A stretch of DNA of 64,000 nucleotides from Streptomyces sp. NRRL S-1022 (GTDB lineage: Bacteria > Actinomycetota > Actinomycetes > Streptomycetales > Streptomycetaceae): the NCBI RefSeq assembly GCF_000720135.1, contig NZ_JOIU01000018.1, positions 100,213 through 164,212 on the forward strand. The letters run 5' to 3'. Below the pieces are notes generated by a model that was not told the DNA's origin, searched no databases, and saw nothing but the letters and a program-made list of their open reading frames with translations. This document shows, piece after piece, positions 53,130-61,211 of the stretch. A program made the translations under genes and the position numbers. Every line of letters starts with the position of its first letter. The first letter of the stretch is position 1.

Positions 53130-54748
53130 GCGGCCTGGACAGCCGGAACGCCGACACCGGAGCCGGTCGGGGCCTCGCCGGGGCCCCGGAGGAGCCGGCC
53201 GGGTTCGGGGCCGCTGCGGAAGACCTCCTGAGCTCGCGGGAGGCGGCCGGAGCCGACCGGCCCGCGCTGAGCCTGCGGAAGCCGGCCGTAGCCGACCGGC
53301 CCGGGCTGAGCCCGGCGGAGGCGGCCGAAGCCGACCGGCCGGTGATGCCGGGCGGCGCCGATCCGTGGGACACACGGTCGGGGGAGTGGCTGCCGGGCGG
53401 CCCCGCCGGGCAGGGTCCCGGGCACGCCCCCGGGCCGTCGGCCGCTCTCCACGACGCCGGGCCGCGGGCCGCCTCCCCCGACTCCAGACCGCCGACCGCT
53501 CCCCACGACGCCGGATCATCGGCCGCTCCCCACGCCCCCGGGCCGTCGGCCGCTTCCTACGCCCCCGGGCCGTCGGCCGCTCCCGCTCCGCCCGGCTCCC
53601 ACGCCGTAGCGGACGCGTGGCCCGGCCCGAGGCGTGCCGCCGGCCCGCGCCGAGGGGCCGGCGACCCGGTGAAAGCCCTGCTGCACCGCCACCATGAGCT
53701 GTGCGCGCGGGCCGTGGACCCGCTGGAGGTCGCGGCGGGGCTGGAGACGCACGGCGTCACCGACCGCACCGCCGCCCGCTTCCGCCACCGCGACGTGTTC
53801 TCGCTCGCCGAGGAGCTGTACGCGCGCGTGCCGTGCGACGCCGAGCCGCGCCCGGAGCCCGCACCCCTGCCGGTGCCCCGGGTCCGCGTCGGCTGGGTGC
53901 TGCTCACCCTGCTGCCCGGAGCGCTCGGCGCGGCCACGGTGACCGGCCTGCGGCTCACCCACGGGCAGCCCCGCGCGCTGCTCGCACTCGGCGGCCTCCT
54001 CGCCGCGGCCCTCGCCATGCGCGCGGCACTGCGCCACGGCCCGCTCTCCGGTCCGCCCCGCCGGCACGCGTGGCGCACCGCCGCCGCCCCCTGTTACTGG
54101 ACGCTCTGGCTGCTCGGATACGCCCTCGCCGGCGACGGCCTCCTTCACGCCCTCCTCACGGGCGGCCCGGACGCCCTGCCCACGGGGACCCCGGACGGCC
54201 CCTGGCCCACGGCCACCGCGCCCGCCCTGGCCCTCCTGCCGGCCTGCGCCCCGGCGGCCTGGTCCGCCCACCTGCTGGCCGCCGGCGCCCGCCGCAGGCT
54301 GTCCCGCAGCCGCGGCCTGGCGGACTTCACGGCCGCCGCGAAACCCCTGCTGGCCGGAGTCCTCACCCTGTTCCTCGGCGCCTTCGGCGCACTGCTCGCC
54401 CTGTGCGGCACCGCCCTGCACGAGCCCCCGGCTTTCGCGCAGTCCCTCCCCCTGGGCGCCCTGCTCCTGCTCGCCCGCCTGCTCACCGTGCACCGCCACC
54501 GGCACGCCCCCGTCCTCGCACTGGGCGCCGCCGCGGCCATGGAAGCGGCGGCCCTCGCGCTGCCGACGGCCGCCCGGCTGCCCGGCTGCGCCTTCCTGGC
54601 GGCTCCCGTCGAGACCCTGGTCGGCGCCTGGGGCGTGGCCGCCGTACCGGCCCTCGCCTGCGGCACCGCGGCCCTCGCCCTGCTGTGGCACGCCGGCCGC
54701 ACCCTCACCCGCGCCTCGGTCCACGCGCCCACGGGAGCACCCGAGTGA
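53126..54748 (+). CDS. Polytopic membrane protein of the polysaccharide operon
   Basis: A 540-residue protein. The first about 170 residues are low-complexity Pro/Ala/Gly-rich with short repeats (APGPSAA, HDAG). A globular bit follows (KALLHRHHELCARAVDPLEVAAGLETHGVTDRTAARFRHRDVF), then nine to ten hydrophobic helices. ATGA overlap with the glycosyltransferase gene indicates joint function. By position it could be the counterpart of PelG (the membrane partner that exports the chain), but I see no sequence proof. Confidence 0.75.
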   Translation: MSGLDSRNADTGAGRGLAGAPEEPAGFGAAAEDLLSSREAAGADRPALSLRKPAVADRPGLSPAEAAEADRPVMPGGADPWDTRSGEWLPGGPAGQGPGHAPGPSAALHDAGPRAASPDSRPPTAPHDAGSSAAPHAPGPSAASYAPGPSAAPAPPGSHAVADAWPGPRRAAGPRRGAGDPVKALLHRHHELCARAVDPLEVAAGLETHGVTDRTAARFRHRDVFSLAEELYARVPCDAEPRPEPAPLPVPRVRVGWVLLTLLPGALGAATVTGLRLTHGQPRALLALGGLLAAALAMRAALRHGPLSGPPRRHAWRTAAAPCYWTLWLLGYALAGDGLLHALLTGGPDALPTGTPDGPWPTATAPALALLPACAPAAWSAHLLAAGARRRLSRSRGLADFTAAAKPLLAGVLTLFLGAFGALLALCGTALHEPPAFAQSLPLGALLLLARLLTVHRHRHAPVLALGAAAAMEAAALALPTAARLPGCAFLAAPVETLVGAWGVAAVPALACGTAALALLWHAGRTLTRASVHAPTGAPE

Positions 54749-54816
54749 ACCTTCCGCCCCCGGCCCGGCCCACCGCCGGCGGCACCCGCACCACCCGTTT
54801 TGAAGGAGAACACCAG

Positions 54817-54939
54817 ATGACCACGTCCCGAGCCGGAGCGTCCGGAGCCTCGGCGACCGCCGGAGACCCCGGAGCAGCCGCAGGAGCCGTCGAGACGGCC
54901 GGTACCACCGGCGCGCACACCCCGGGAGCCGCCCGATGA
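54817..54939 (+). CDS. 40-aa Ala/Gly/Thr-rich ORF
   Basis: ATG 54817 is 6 nt after AAGGAG, the best SD in the operon, and the ORF stop overlaps the next start (ATGA). Low-complexity sequence (TTSRAGASGASATAGDPGAA). It may be a small protein or simply a coupling ORF that brings ribosomes to the epimerase gene. Confidence 0.45.
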   Translation: MTTSRAGASGASATAGDPGAAAGAVETAGTTGAHTPGAAR

Positions 54940-55895
54940 GGGTCCTGCTGATCGGAGCCAACGGATTCATCGGCCGCTACGTCGCCGACCGCCTGCTCGC
55001 CGACCCGGCCGTCCAGCTCACCGCGCTCGGCCGCGGCGACGACGCCGACGTCCGCTTCGACCTCGCCACCGGCAGCCCGGGCGCGCTCACCCGCTTCCTC
55101 GACGCGGTCCACCCCGGGGTCGTGGTCAACTGCGCGGGCGCCACCCGCGGCGGCGCCCGCGAACTGACCCGGCACAACACCGTCGCCGTGGCCACCGTCT
55201 GCGAGGCCCTGCGCCGCAGCGGGTGCGGCGCCCGCCTGGTGCAGATCGGGTGCGGCTCCGAGTACGGTCCCAGCCAGCCCGGGTCCTCCACCGCCGAGGA
55301 CGCCGTGCCGCGCCCCGGCGGCCCGTACGGCGTCAGCAAGCTCGCCGCGACCGAACTGGTCCTCGGCTCCGGCCTCGACGCCGTCGTGCTGCGCGTCTTC
55401 TCGCCGGCCGGCCCCGGCACCCCGGCCGGCTCCCCGCTGGGCCGCCTCGCGGAGGCCATGCGGCGCGCGATGCAGTCCGGCGACGGCGAACTCAAACTCG
55501 GCGGCCTCGGCGTCCAGCGCGACTTCGTGGACGTACGCGACGTCGCCCGGGCCGTGCACGCCGCTTCGCTCTCCGCCGCGCAGGGCGTGATCAACATCGG
55601 CTCCGGCCGTGCCGTACGGCTCAGGGAGGCCGCCGCCGTCCTCGCGCGCGTGGCCGGGTACGGCGGTGCCCTCCACGAACTCGACGCCCCGCCCGGACCG
55701 CTGCGCAACGCCATCGGCCATCCCCGCGCCGACCTGGAGCACCCGGCACCGGTGGCGTACCCGTACCCGGACGGCTGCGGCAGCTGGCAGCAGGCCGACG
55801 TGCGCACCGCGCGCGACCGGCTGGGCTGGCGGCCCCGCATCAACCTCGAAGAATCCCTGGCCGACATCTGGATGGAGGCGGCATGCCGCATCTGA
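54936..55895 (+). CDS. NAD-dependent sugar epimerase/dehydratase
   Basis: A 319-residue extended SDR. N-terminal Rossmann motif LLIGANGFIGRYV, catalytic tyrosine and lysine in GPYGVSKLA, the Ser/Gly-rich QIGCGSEYG, and INIGSGRAVRL near the C-terminus. In the Pel system a UDP-GlcNAc C4-epimerase (PelX) supplies UDP-GalNAc; this gene could play that part here. Start overlaps the 40-codon ORF, end overlaps the next gene by 13 bp. Confidence 0.88.
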   Translation: MRVLLIGANGFIGRYVADRLLADPAVQLTALGRGDDADVRFDLATGSPGALTRFLDAVHPGVVVNCAGATRGGARELTRHNTVAVATVCEALRRSGCGARLVQIGCGSEYGPSQPGSSTAEDAVPRPGGPYGVSKLAATELVLGSGLDAVVLRVFSPAGPGTPAGSPLGRLAEAMRRAMQSGDGELKLGGLGVQRDFVDVRDVARAVHAASLSAAQGVINIGSGRAVRLREAAAVLARVAGYGGALHELDAPPGPLRNAIGHPRADLEHPAPVAYPYPDGCGSWQQADVRTARDRLGWRPRINLEESLADIWMEAACRI

Positions 55896-56632
55896 CCAGC
55901 ACCACCGCGGACGCCACCGGCACCGGCATCCGCACCGCCCTCGGCATCCCCGGTTACGCCCATCCGCTCGTCGCCCCGGCCCAGTGGGCGGAACTCGCCC
56001 GCCCCGGCCTCCCGGTGGACTGGGTGGTCCTCGACGTCGCCGGCGGCCCCGGCAGCCGCCCCGACCCGCACTGCCTGGAGGCCGTTGCCCGGCTGCGGGC
56101 CGCCGGTGTCCGCGTCCTCGGCCACCTCGACCTCACCTACGGCACCCGGGCCTTCGGCGACCTGCTCTCCGACGCCCACCGCCATCTCGACTGGTACCGG
56201 GTCGACGGCTTCCTGCTGGACCGCTGTCCCGTCGAGCGCGCCGAGCTGCCCGGGGTCCGCCGCGCGGTCACCACGCTCCGGGCGCTCGGTGACACCGCCC
56301 ACATCGTCCTGGGCCACGGCCGCCATCCGCACCCCGGGTACGCCGAGGACGCCGACCAGCTGGTGACCTTCTCCGGCTCGTGGTCCGACTACCGCTGGTC
56401 GCAGGTGGCCGAGTGGACCGCCGACTACCCGTCCGACCGCTTCTGCCACTTCGTGCACAGCGTGCCCCACGGCCACCTGCACGAGGCGCTGCGGATCGCC
56501 CGCTGGCAGGGCGCGGCGACGGTCTACCTCACGGACCGCACGGACCGGGGCGGCCACGTCGACCCCTGGGAGACCATGCCCGGCTACTGGGACGACATCG
56601 TCTCGCTGGTCGGGACAGGTGTCTCGGAATGA
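55883..56632 (+). CDS. Spherulin-4-family protein (GH135-like)
   Basis: A 249-residue TIM-barrel-like protein: ALGIPGYAHPLVAPAQW, DWVVLDVAGGPGSRPDPHCL, LGHLDLTYGTR, VDGFLLDRCPV, ATVYLTDRTDRGGHVDPWETMPGYWDDIV. This family (Spherulin4) includes Sph3, the GH135 glycoside hydrolase of fungal galactosaminogalactan, and is related to the hydrolase domain of PelA. No signal peptide is visible, so unlike PelA it appears cytoplasmic. ATG 55883 lies inside the epimerase 3' end. Confidence 0.85.
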   Translation: MPHLTSTTADATGTGIRTALGIPGYAHPLVAPAQWAELARPGLPVDWVVLDVAGGPGSRPDPHCLEAVARLRAAGVRVLGHLDLTYGTRAFGDLLSDAHRHLDWYRVDGFLLDRCPVERAELPGVRRAVTTLRALGDTAHIVLGHGRHPHPGYAEDADQLVTFSGSWSDYRWSQVAEWTADYPSDRFCHFVHSVPHGHLHEALRIARWQGAATVYLTDRTDRGGHVDPWETMPGYWDDIVSLVGTGVSE

Positions 56633-56670
56633 AGGAGGCCGTGGCAGTGTTACGAGGAGAACAACTGTAG
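56629..56670 (+). CDS. 13-aa ORF with a TTA codon
   Basis: MKEAVAVLRGEQL; ATG overlaps the spherulin-4 stop (ATGA). Codon 9 is TTA, the rare bldA-dependent leucine codon. It ends 25 nt before moeZ. It could be a chance ORF. Confidence 0.3.
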   Translation: MKEAVAVLRGEQL

Positions 56671-56695
56671 TGATTGACCGACCAACGGAGTCCCC

Positions 56696-57874
56696 GTGTC
56701 GCTGCCACCCCTGGTCGAGCCGGCTTCCGAGCTCACCGTAGACGAGGTCCGCAGGTACTCCCGCCACCTGATCATCCCCGATGTGGGGATGGACGGGCAG
56801 AAGCGGCTGAAGAACGCCAAGGTGCTCTGTGTCGGCGCCGGCGGCCTGGGCTCGCCGGCGCTGATGTACCTGGCCGCCGCGGGCGTGGGCACCCTCGGCA
56901 TCGTGGAGTTCGACGAGGTCGACGAGTCGAACCTGCAGCGCCAGATCATCCACAGCCAGTCCGACATCGGCCGCTCCAAGGCCGAGTCCGCTCGCGACAG
57001 CGTCAAGGGCATCAACCCGTACGTGAACGTGATCCTTCACGAGGAGCGGCTGGAAGCCGACAACGTGATGGAGATCTTCAGCCAGTACGACCTGATCGTC
57101 GACGGCACCGACAACTTCGCGACCCGCTACCTGGTCAACGACGCCTGCGTACTGCTGAACAAGCCGTACGTGTGGGGCTCCATCTACCGCTTCGACGGCC
57201 AGGCCTCGGTCTTCTGGTCCGAGCACGGCCCCTGCTACCGCTGCCTCTACCCGGAGCCCCCGCCCCCCGGCATGGTCCCCTCCTGCGCCGAGGGCGGCGT
57301 CCTGGGCGTGCTGTGCGCGTCCATCGGCTCCATCCAGGTCAACGAGGCCATCAAGCTCCTCGCCGGCATCGGCGAGCCGCTGGTCGGCCGTCTGATGATC
57401 TACGACGCCCTGGAGATGCAGTACCGCCAGGTCAAGGTCCGCAAGGACCCGGACTGCGCGGTCTGCGGTGAGAACCCGACCGTCACCGAGCTCATCGACT
57501 ACGAGGCCTTCTGCGGCGTCGTCTCCGAGGAAGCCCAGGCGGCGGCCATGGACTCCACGATCACTCCCAAGCAGCTCAAGGAGTGGATCGACGACGGCGA
57601 GAACATCGAGATCATCGACGTCCGCGAGCCGAACGAGTACGAGATCGTCTCCATCCCGGGCGCCAGGCTGATCCCGAAGAACGAGTTCCTCCTGGGCACC
57701 GCCCTGGAGGGCCTCCCGCAGGACAAGAAGATCGTCCTGCATTGCAAGACGGGTGTCCGCAGTGCGGAAGTCCTCGCGGTCCTGAAGTCCGCGGGCTTCT
57801 CCGACGCGGTCCACGTCGGCGGCGGCGTCATCGGCTGGGTCAACCAGATCGAACCGGACAAGCCGGTCTACTGA
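56696..57874 (+). CDS. moeZ: MoeZ: adenylyltransferase/sulfurtransferase (MoeB-rhodanese fusion)
   Basis: A 392-residue E1-like enzyme with a rhodanese tail. The N-terminal part has the ATP-binding loop CVGAGGLGSPALMYLAAAGVG, DSGD-like VDGTDNFATRY, and zinc cysteines CYRC and CAVCGE. The rhodanese domain has the catalytic Cys in LHCKTGVRS. MoeZ activates and sulfurates small carrier proteins for molybdopterin, thiamin, cysteine (CysO) and secondary-metabolite pathways. GTG 56696 follows GGAG. Corresponds to Rv3206c at the end of the conserved block. Confidence 0.95.
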   Translation: MSLPPLVEPASELTVDEVRRYSRHLIIPDVGMDGQKRLKNAKVLCVGAGGLGSPALMYLAAAGVGTLGIVEFDEVDESNLQRQIIHSQSDIGRSKAESARDSVKGINPYVNVILHEERLEADNVMEIFSQYDLIVDGTDNFATRYLVNDACVLLNKPYVWGSIYRFDGQASVFWSEHGPCYRCLYPEPPPPGMVPSCAEGGVLGVLCASIGSIQVNEAIKLLAGIGEPLVGRLMIYDALEMQYRQVKVRKDPDCAVCGENPTVTELIDYEAFCGVVSEEAQAAAMDSTITPKQLKEWIDDGENIEIIDVREPNEYEIVSIPGARLIPKNEFLLGTALEGLPQDKKIVLHCKTGVRSAEVLAVLKSAGFSDAVHVGGGVIGWVNQIEPDKPVY

Positions 57875-57904
57875 TCAACGGTCTCGCCGACCAGCGAGAC
57901 TGAC

Positions 57905-57944
57905 GAAGCCCACGGCTCTGAGCTGCTCAGACGCCGTGGGCTTC
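57905..57944 (+). terminator. Terminator after moeZ
   Basis: GAAGCCCACGGC arm (57905-57916) pairs with 57933-57944; the enclosed TCTGAG-CTG-CTCAGA extends the stem almost without interruption. Followed by TGTCGTTGTT. Confidence 0.85.
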
Positions 57945-58414
57945 TGTCGTTGTTGGTCGGTGTCGGGCGTCCTCGCACGGCCCAGAGACGGCCCGGCCCG
58001 CAGCATGCAGAGCGCTGGCCCAGGTGAGTGCCGCTTTACAAGTTCGTTCTCGCCCCGGTCCGGCGGGGGCCCGTTTCCTGCACTGCTACCGCGCACGGCC
58101 GCTGGTTGCCGCCGCCGTCTGCTGTCGTTGATGTCACCCGCGGATGTCAGAGGCACAGCTTGGGGAAGGGACACATCTCCAGCGGCTCATTCGGCCAGTC
58201 GGCCCAGCCCACTGGCACACCGCCATAGCGGTCGACAAGTCCGCCGGCCATCATCCTTCCGCTTGGAGAGCACGAAGCCGCGCAACCGCATGGGCTGGCC
58301 TGGGACAGGCAGGGCTTCGTCGGTCACGTGGGGCCGCCTGCGTGACGGGCCACTTACCTGTCGTGCCCGGCCGCGCCTGGCTTCTCCTGCGGGCGCCTCG
58401 ACCCTTGATTTAGG
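57945..58414. other. Gene-free stretch at the core/accessory boundary
   Basis: No convincing gene, tRNA or integrase remnant seen in about 470 bp. Base use shifts here from the roughly 72% GC third-position-biased core to more even composition. I looked for a tRNA 3' end (TPsiC-loop GTTCRANTC) as an attachment site and found none. Confidence 0.4.
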
Positions 58415-58810
58415 CGAGCCGGGACAGAGTGGTAGCTGGCTAGTAGTTGGGAGGCGGCATTGGGTCGATGCTGCCTTCACAGCAATGCCAGCCAGCGACC
58501 CAGCAGCACCCATGCCGCACTGCCAGCCAGCTCTACCCTGCAGCACCACCACAGCCCTGACCTGCATAGACGCCCGCTCGATCTACTAGTCTGGGACGAA
58601 GTAGTAGCTGGTTAGTAGTTGGGGGGCGGCATTGGGTCGATGCCGCCTTCACGGCAATGCCAGCCCTACCGGCAGCATCACCAAAGCGCCGATCTGCATA
58701 GACGCCCGCTCGATCTACTAGTCTGGGGCGAAGTAGTAGCTTGCTAGTAGTTGGAGAGACGCTGCGTTGATGCTGCTGCAGATCCCTGCAGCAATGCCTG
58801 CCGGCAGTTG
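58415..58810. repeat. Three imperfect tandem repeats with internal hairpins
   Basis: Units start near 58415, 58585 and 58718 (periods about 171 and 132 bp). Shared blocks: TAGCTGG-TAGTAGTTGG, GGCGGCATTGGGTCGATGCC, and TGCATAGACGCCCGCTCG before the next unit (present in units 1 and 2). Each of the first two units contains a GGCGGCA/TGCCGCC-type hairpin, and junctions contain CTACTA/TAGTAG inverted pairs. The third unit is diverged and shorter. Noncoding on present evidence. Confidence 0.75.
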
Positions 58811-58865
58811 GTCTTGGTCCCACAGGGACCAGCGACCAGGCCTGCAGCTAGGAGGAGCGAAGGTC

Positions 58866-58940
58866 ATGACGCAACTGCGTACCAATGAAGCCATGCGTGA
58901 CGTTGGCGGCTGGCATGAGCAGCAGGAGGCGTTCGCATGA
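58866..58940 (+). CDS. 24-aa ORF coupled to fic
   Basis: The peptide begins MTQLRTNEAMRDVGGWHEQQ and ends EAFA. GGAGGAG lies 10 nt upstream of the ATG, and the stop overlaps the fic start (ATGA). A small antitoxin-like partner or a translation-coupling leader are both possible; it is too short to carry the usual Fic-inhibitory helix, and that motif is already within the Fic protein. Confidence 0.45.
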   Translation: MTQLRTNEAMRDVGGWHEQQEAFA

Positions 58941-60304
58941 GAAGACCAATGCCGCCTCCCCCTCCGGAGGAGACCATGCAGCTCATCGTGAAGTCTGAAG
59001 GCGGAAAGCTGGCGCGGATCCTCACTGCTCCCGGTGCTGGCCCAACCGACCCATATCTCCCGTGGGATCGCCTTCGACATAAGAATCCGCCTAACGATCT
59101 AACGCACGAGGAGTGGTGGGCGGGCATCAAGCTTGCGCGACGCAGAGTGCAGCGCATCCTGCCGCTGGTAGACGTGAACGGCCAGCCCTTCGTTTTCTGC
59201 CTCCCGGACGTCGTACTTAAGTCCTTGGAGGAAGTAAGCCGGGACGCTAGCGGCAAGATCACCATCAGCGAGCAGGTTACCAACCCTGCCACCCGCGACC
59301 GCTACCTGATCAATTCTTTGATCGAAGAAGCAATTAACTCCAGCCAGCTGGAAGGCGCCTCCACGAGCCGCAAGGTCGCTAAGGAGATGATCCGCACACA
59401 ACGTCAGCCGCGAGATCGCGATGAGCGGATGATCTACAACAACTATCAGGCGATGCGCATGATTGGCGACTTGCGCAACGAGCGGCTGACCCCGGAAATG
59501 ATTTGCGAGATCCATCGAGTAGTCACGGACGGGACCCTCGATAATTCCCATGCTTCTGGCCGCTTCCAGCTACCGGACGAGGACCGTGTAGGTGTTTGGA
59601 ACGGCAACGAACTACTGCATACTCCGCCACCTGCTGCAGCGCTCCCAGAACGTGTACAGAGGCTGTGCGATTTTGCAAACGGTGAGCTAGATGAGGTCTA
59701 CATACCCCCTGTCCTGCGTGCAATCACCGTCCACTTCATGATCGGCTACGATCACCCCTTCGAGGATGGAAATGGGCGAACCGCCCGGGCCTTGTTCTAT
59801 TGGTCCATGTTGAATCAGGACTACTGGCTCACCGAATACGTGGCCATCTCGCCCATTCTCAAGAATGCGCCTTCAAAGTACGCCTACAGTTATTTGTACT
59901 CCGAGGACGATGAGAACGACCTGACATACTTCCATCTGTATCAACTGGGAGTGCTGCAGAGGTCAATTTCACAGCTGCATGAGTACCTGTTCAGGAAGGC
60001 GGAAGAGGTACGGGAGCTACAGCAGAGCATCTCTGGGGCCCAGAAACTGTTCAATCACCGACAGATCGCCTTGCTGAACCATGCGCTGAAGAATCCGGGT
60101 GCATCCGTAACTGCGCAGTCGCATATGGCAAGCCATAATGTTGTCTATGAGACGGCCAGACAGGATCTTATCGCCCTGGAAGATCACGGACTCCTGCAGA
60201 AGAGTAGGGCTGGTCGTTCGTTCATCTGGACGCCGGTGGAAGACCTGGGGCGGCGTTTGCGAGGAATGAGTGACGCGGGCAGCAATGCCTCCAAGGCGGA
60301 TTAA
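58937..60304 (+). CDS. Fic-domain protein (probable AMPylase, class II)
   Basis: A 455-residue protein. The Fic active-site motif HPFEDGNGRTAR places the catalytic His at 273. An inhibitory helix motif SSQLEG (Glu139) lies N-terminal, as in class II Fic enzymes that self-inhibit. The C-terminal region (about 380-455: LLNHALKNPGASVTAQSHMA, LIALEDHGLLQK) is a winged-helix-like domain, common in Fic proteins of this architecture. Fic enzymes transfer AMP to hydroxyl groups of target proteins. ATG 58937 has AGGAGG 8 nt upstream. GC is clearly lower than in core genes, indicating horizontal origin. Confidence 0.93.
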   Translation: MRRPMPPPPPEETMQLIVKSEGGKLARILTAPGAGPTDPYLPWDRLRHKNPPNDLTHEEWWAGIKLARRRVQRILPLVDVNGQPFVFCLPDVVLKSLEEVSRDASGKITISEQVTNPATRDRYLINSLIEEAINSSQLEGASTSRKVAKEMIRTQRQPRDRDERMIYNNYQAMRMIGDLRNERLTPEMICEIHRVVTDGTLDNSHASGRFQLPDEDRVGVWNGNELLHTPPPAAALPERVQRLCDFANGELDEVYIPPVLRAITVHFMIGYDHPFEDGNGRTARALFYWSMLNQDYWLTEYVAISPILKNAPSKYAYSYLYSEDDENDLTYFHLYQLGVLQRSISQLHEYLFRKAEEVRELQQSISGAQKLFNHRQIALLNHALKNPGASVTAQSHMASHNVVYETARQDLIALEDHGLLQKSRAGRSFIWTPVEDLGRRLRGMSDAGSNASKAD

Positions 60305-60359
60305 CGCTTGGTGGGGTAGCTTGCGGTTGGCGCGGCGATGAATCGCTAGGTCGGCGGAG

Positions 60360-60505
60360 CGGCTTTGGGCTGGAGCTGCTTTGGGGCGAGTGATCATGGC
60401 CCCGTAAGCTTCCGGCGCGTCGGGCAGTCTGTGGACCTGCCCGGTAAAGCACGACGTTGGGGCCATGATCTTCGAGGCTCGCCCCAAAGTGGCTGCCTAA
60501 AGCCG
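60360..60505. repeat. Nested inverted-repeat structure downstream of fic
   Basis: Successive pairings: 60360-60366 with 60499-60505 (CGGCTTT), 60379-60390 with 60478-60489 (12 bp), 60392-60403 with 60459-60470 (12 bp, GATCATGGCCCC), and an inner hairpin 60421-60427 with 60437-60443. No ORF of interest inside. It could be a strong terminator, a structured RNA, or a single-strand DNA structure used by the mobile element. Confidence 0.7.
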
Positions 60506-60706
60506 TGGAGCCGACCGCCCCAGCCACAGAGGGTTTCCCTTCCGACCTCAGCCCGCATGCACGCAGCGCGCCGCCGGGCGCGGCCAGCCGGGGCGAAGAC
60601 AGGAGGCAGGCCGCGCCGCAGAGGCGGCGCGCGCCCGCGCCGTGCGCGGGCCTTGATGATGTAGAGAAAGTCTTACCGCGCTAGTGACCTGGCATCGAGA
60701 AATCGA

Positions 60707-61192
60707 TCATGCAGCTCGGCTCTTCGGCTCCTCGCCGTGCTCCAGATACACCGGAGCAGAGCTGGCCCTGGCCTCGACAGCCGCCCTGATACGTCGGGCC
60801 AGTCGCGGGATCGTACGCTCGGTGATCTGTGCCTGGGAGACAAACGCGAAGCTCTTCAGCTCCTCTGGCTGCAAGGTGATCGCTCCCAGATCGTCCTGAG
60901 TGAGCTGGCCGCCGTCGAACAGGTACAGCACCTTGTCGCCCTCGGCCTCGTTCGGGGCCCAGTCGACCGCGAGCAGACGTCCGATGGGCGGCGTGATCCC
61001 CAGCTCCTCTTGGACCTCGCGGATGGCGGCGTGCAGCGGGGACTCGCCGGCCTCGACGTACCCGCCGGGGATCTCCCAGTAGTCCTTGTAGGAGGGTTCC
61101 ACCATGAGGACCCGCCCGGCGGCATCAAAGAAGAGCGCACCCGCCGCCATACGCGGATGCGCCATCTTCGCTTCGTGTGCATTCGGCGCCAT
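60707..61192 (-). CDS. NUDIX hydrolase (Pif-like)
   Basis: A 161-residue protein with a complete Nudix box: GGYVEAGESPLHAAIREVQEELGI. By context (GntR/KorSA-like and TraSA-like genes nearby) it resembles Pif, the NUDIX-motif immunity factor of the integrative element pSAM2 that blocks transfer into cells already carrying it. ATG 61192. The C-terminal basic helix ITERTIPRLARRIRAAVEA is typical of these. Ends 20 bp from, and is transcribed in tandem with, the XRE/TPR gene. Confidence 0.85.
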   Translation of the reverse strand: MAPNAHEAKMAHPRMAAGALFFDAAGRVLMVEPSYKDYWEIPGGYVEAGESPLHAAIREVQEELGITPPIGRLLAVDWAPNEAEGDKVLYLFDGGQLTQDDLGAITLQPEELKSFAFVSQAQITERTIPRLARRIRAAVEARASSAPVYLEHGEEPKSRAA

Positions 61193-61211
61193 GCAGCCGA
61201 GGGTACCCAGC

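Noticed and set aside
58187..58823. Minus-strand ORFs within the tandem repeats with repeated protein segments such as RLVDRAGVYA
   Set aside because: The protein repeats merely mirror the DNA repeats; no SD or family similarity, and the frames do not hold across all units.
57875..58865. tRNA or attachment site at the left edge of the mobile region
   Set aside because: No TPsiC arm or acceptor stem pattern and no obvious duplicated core sequence was found.
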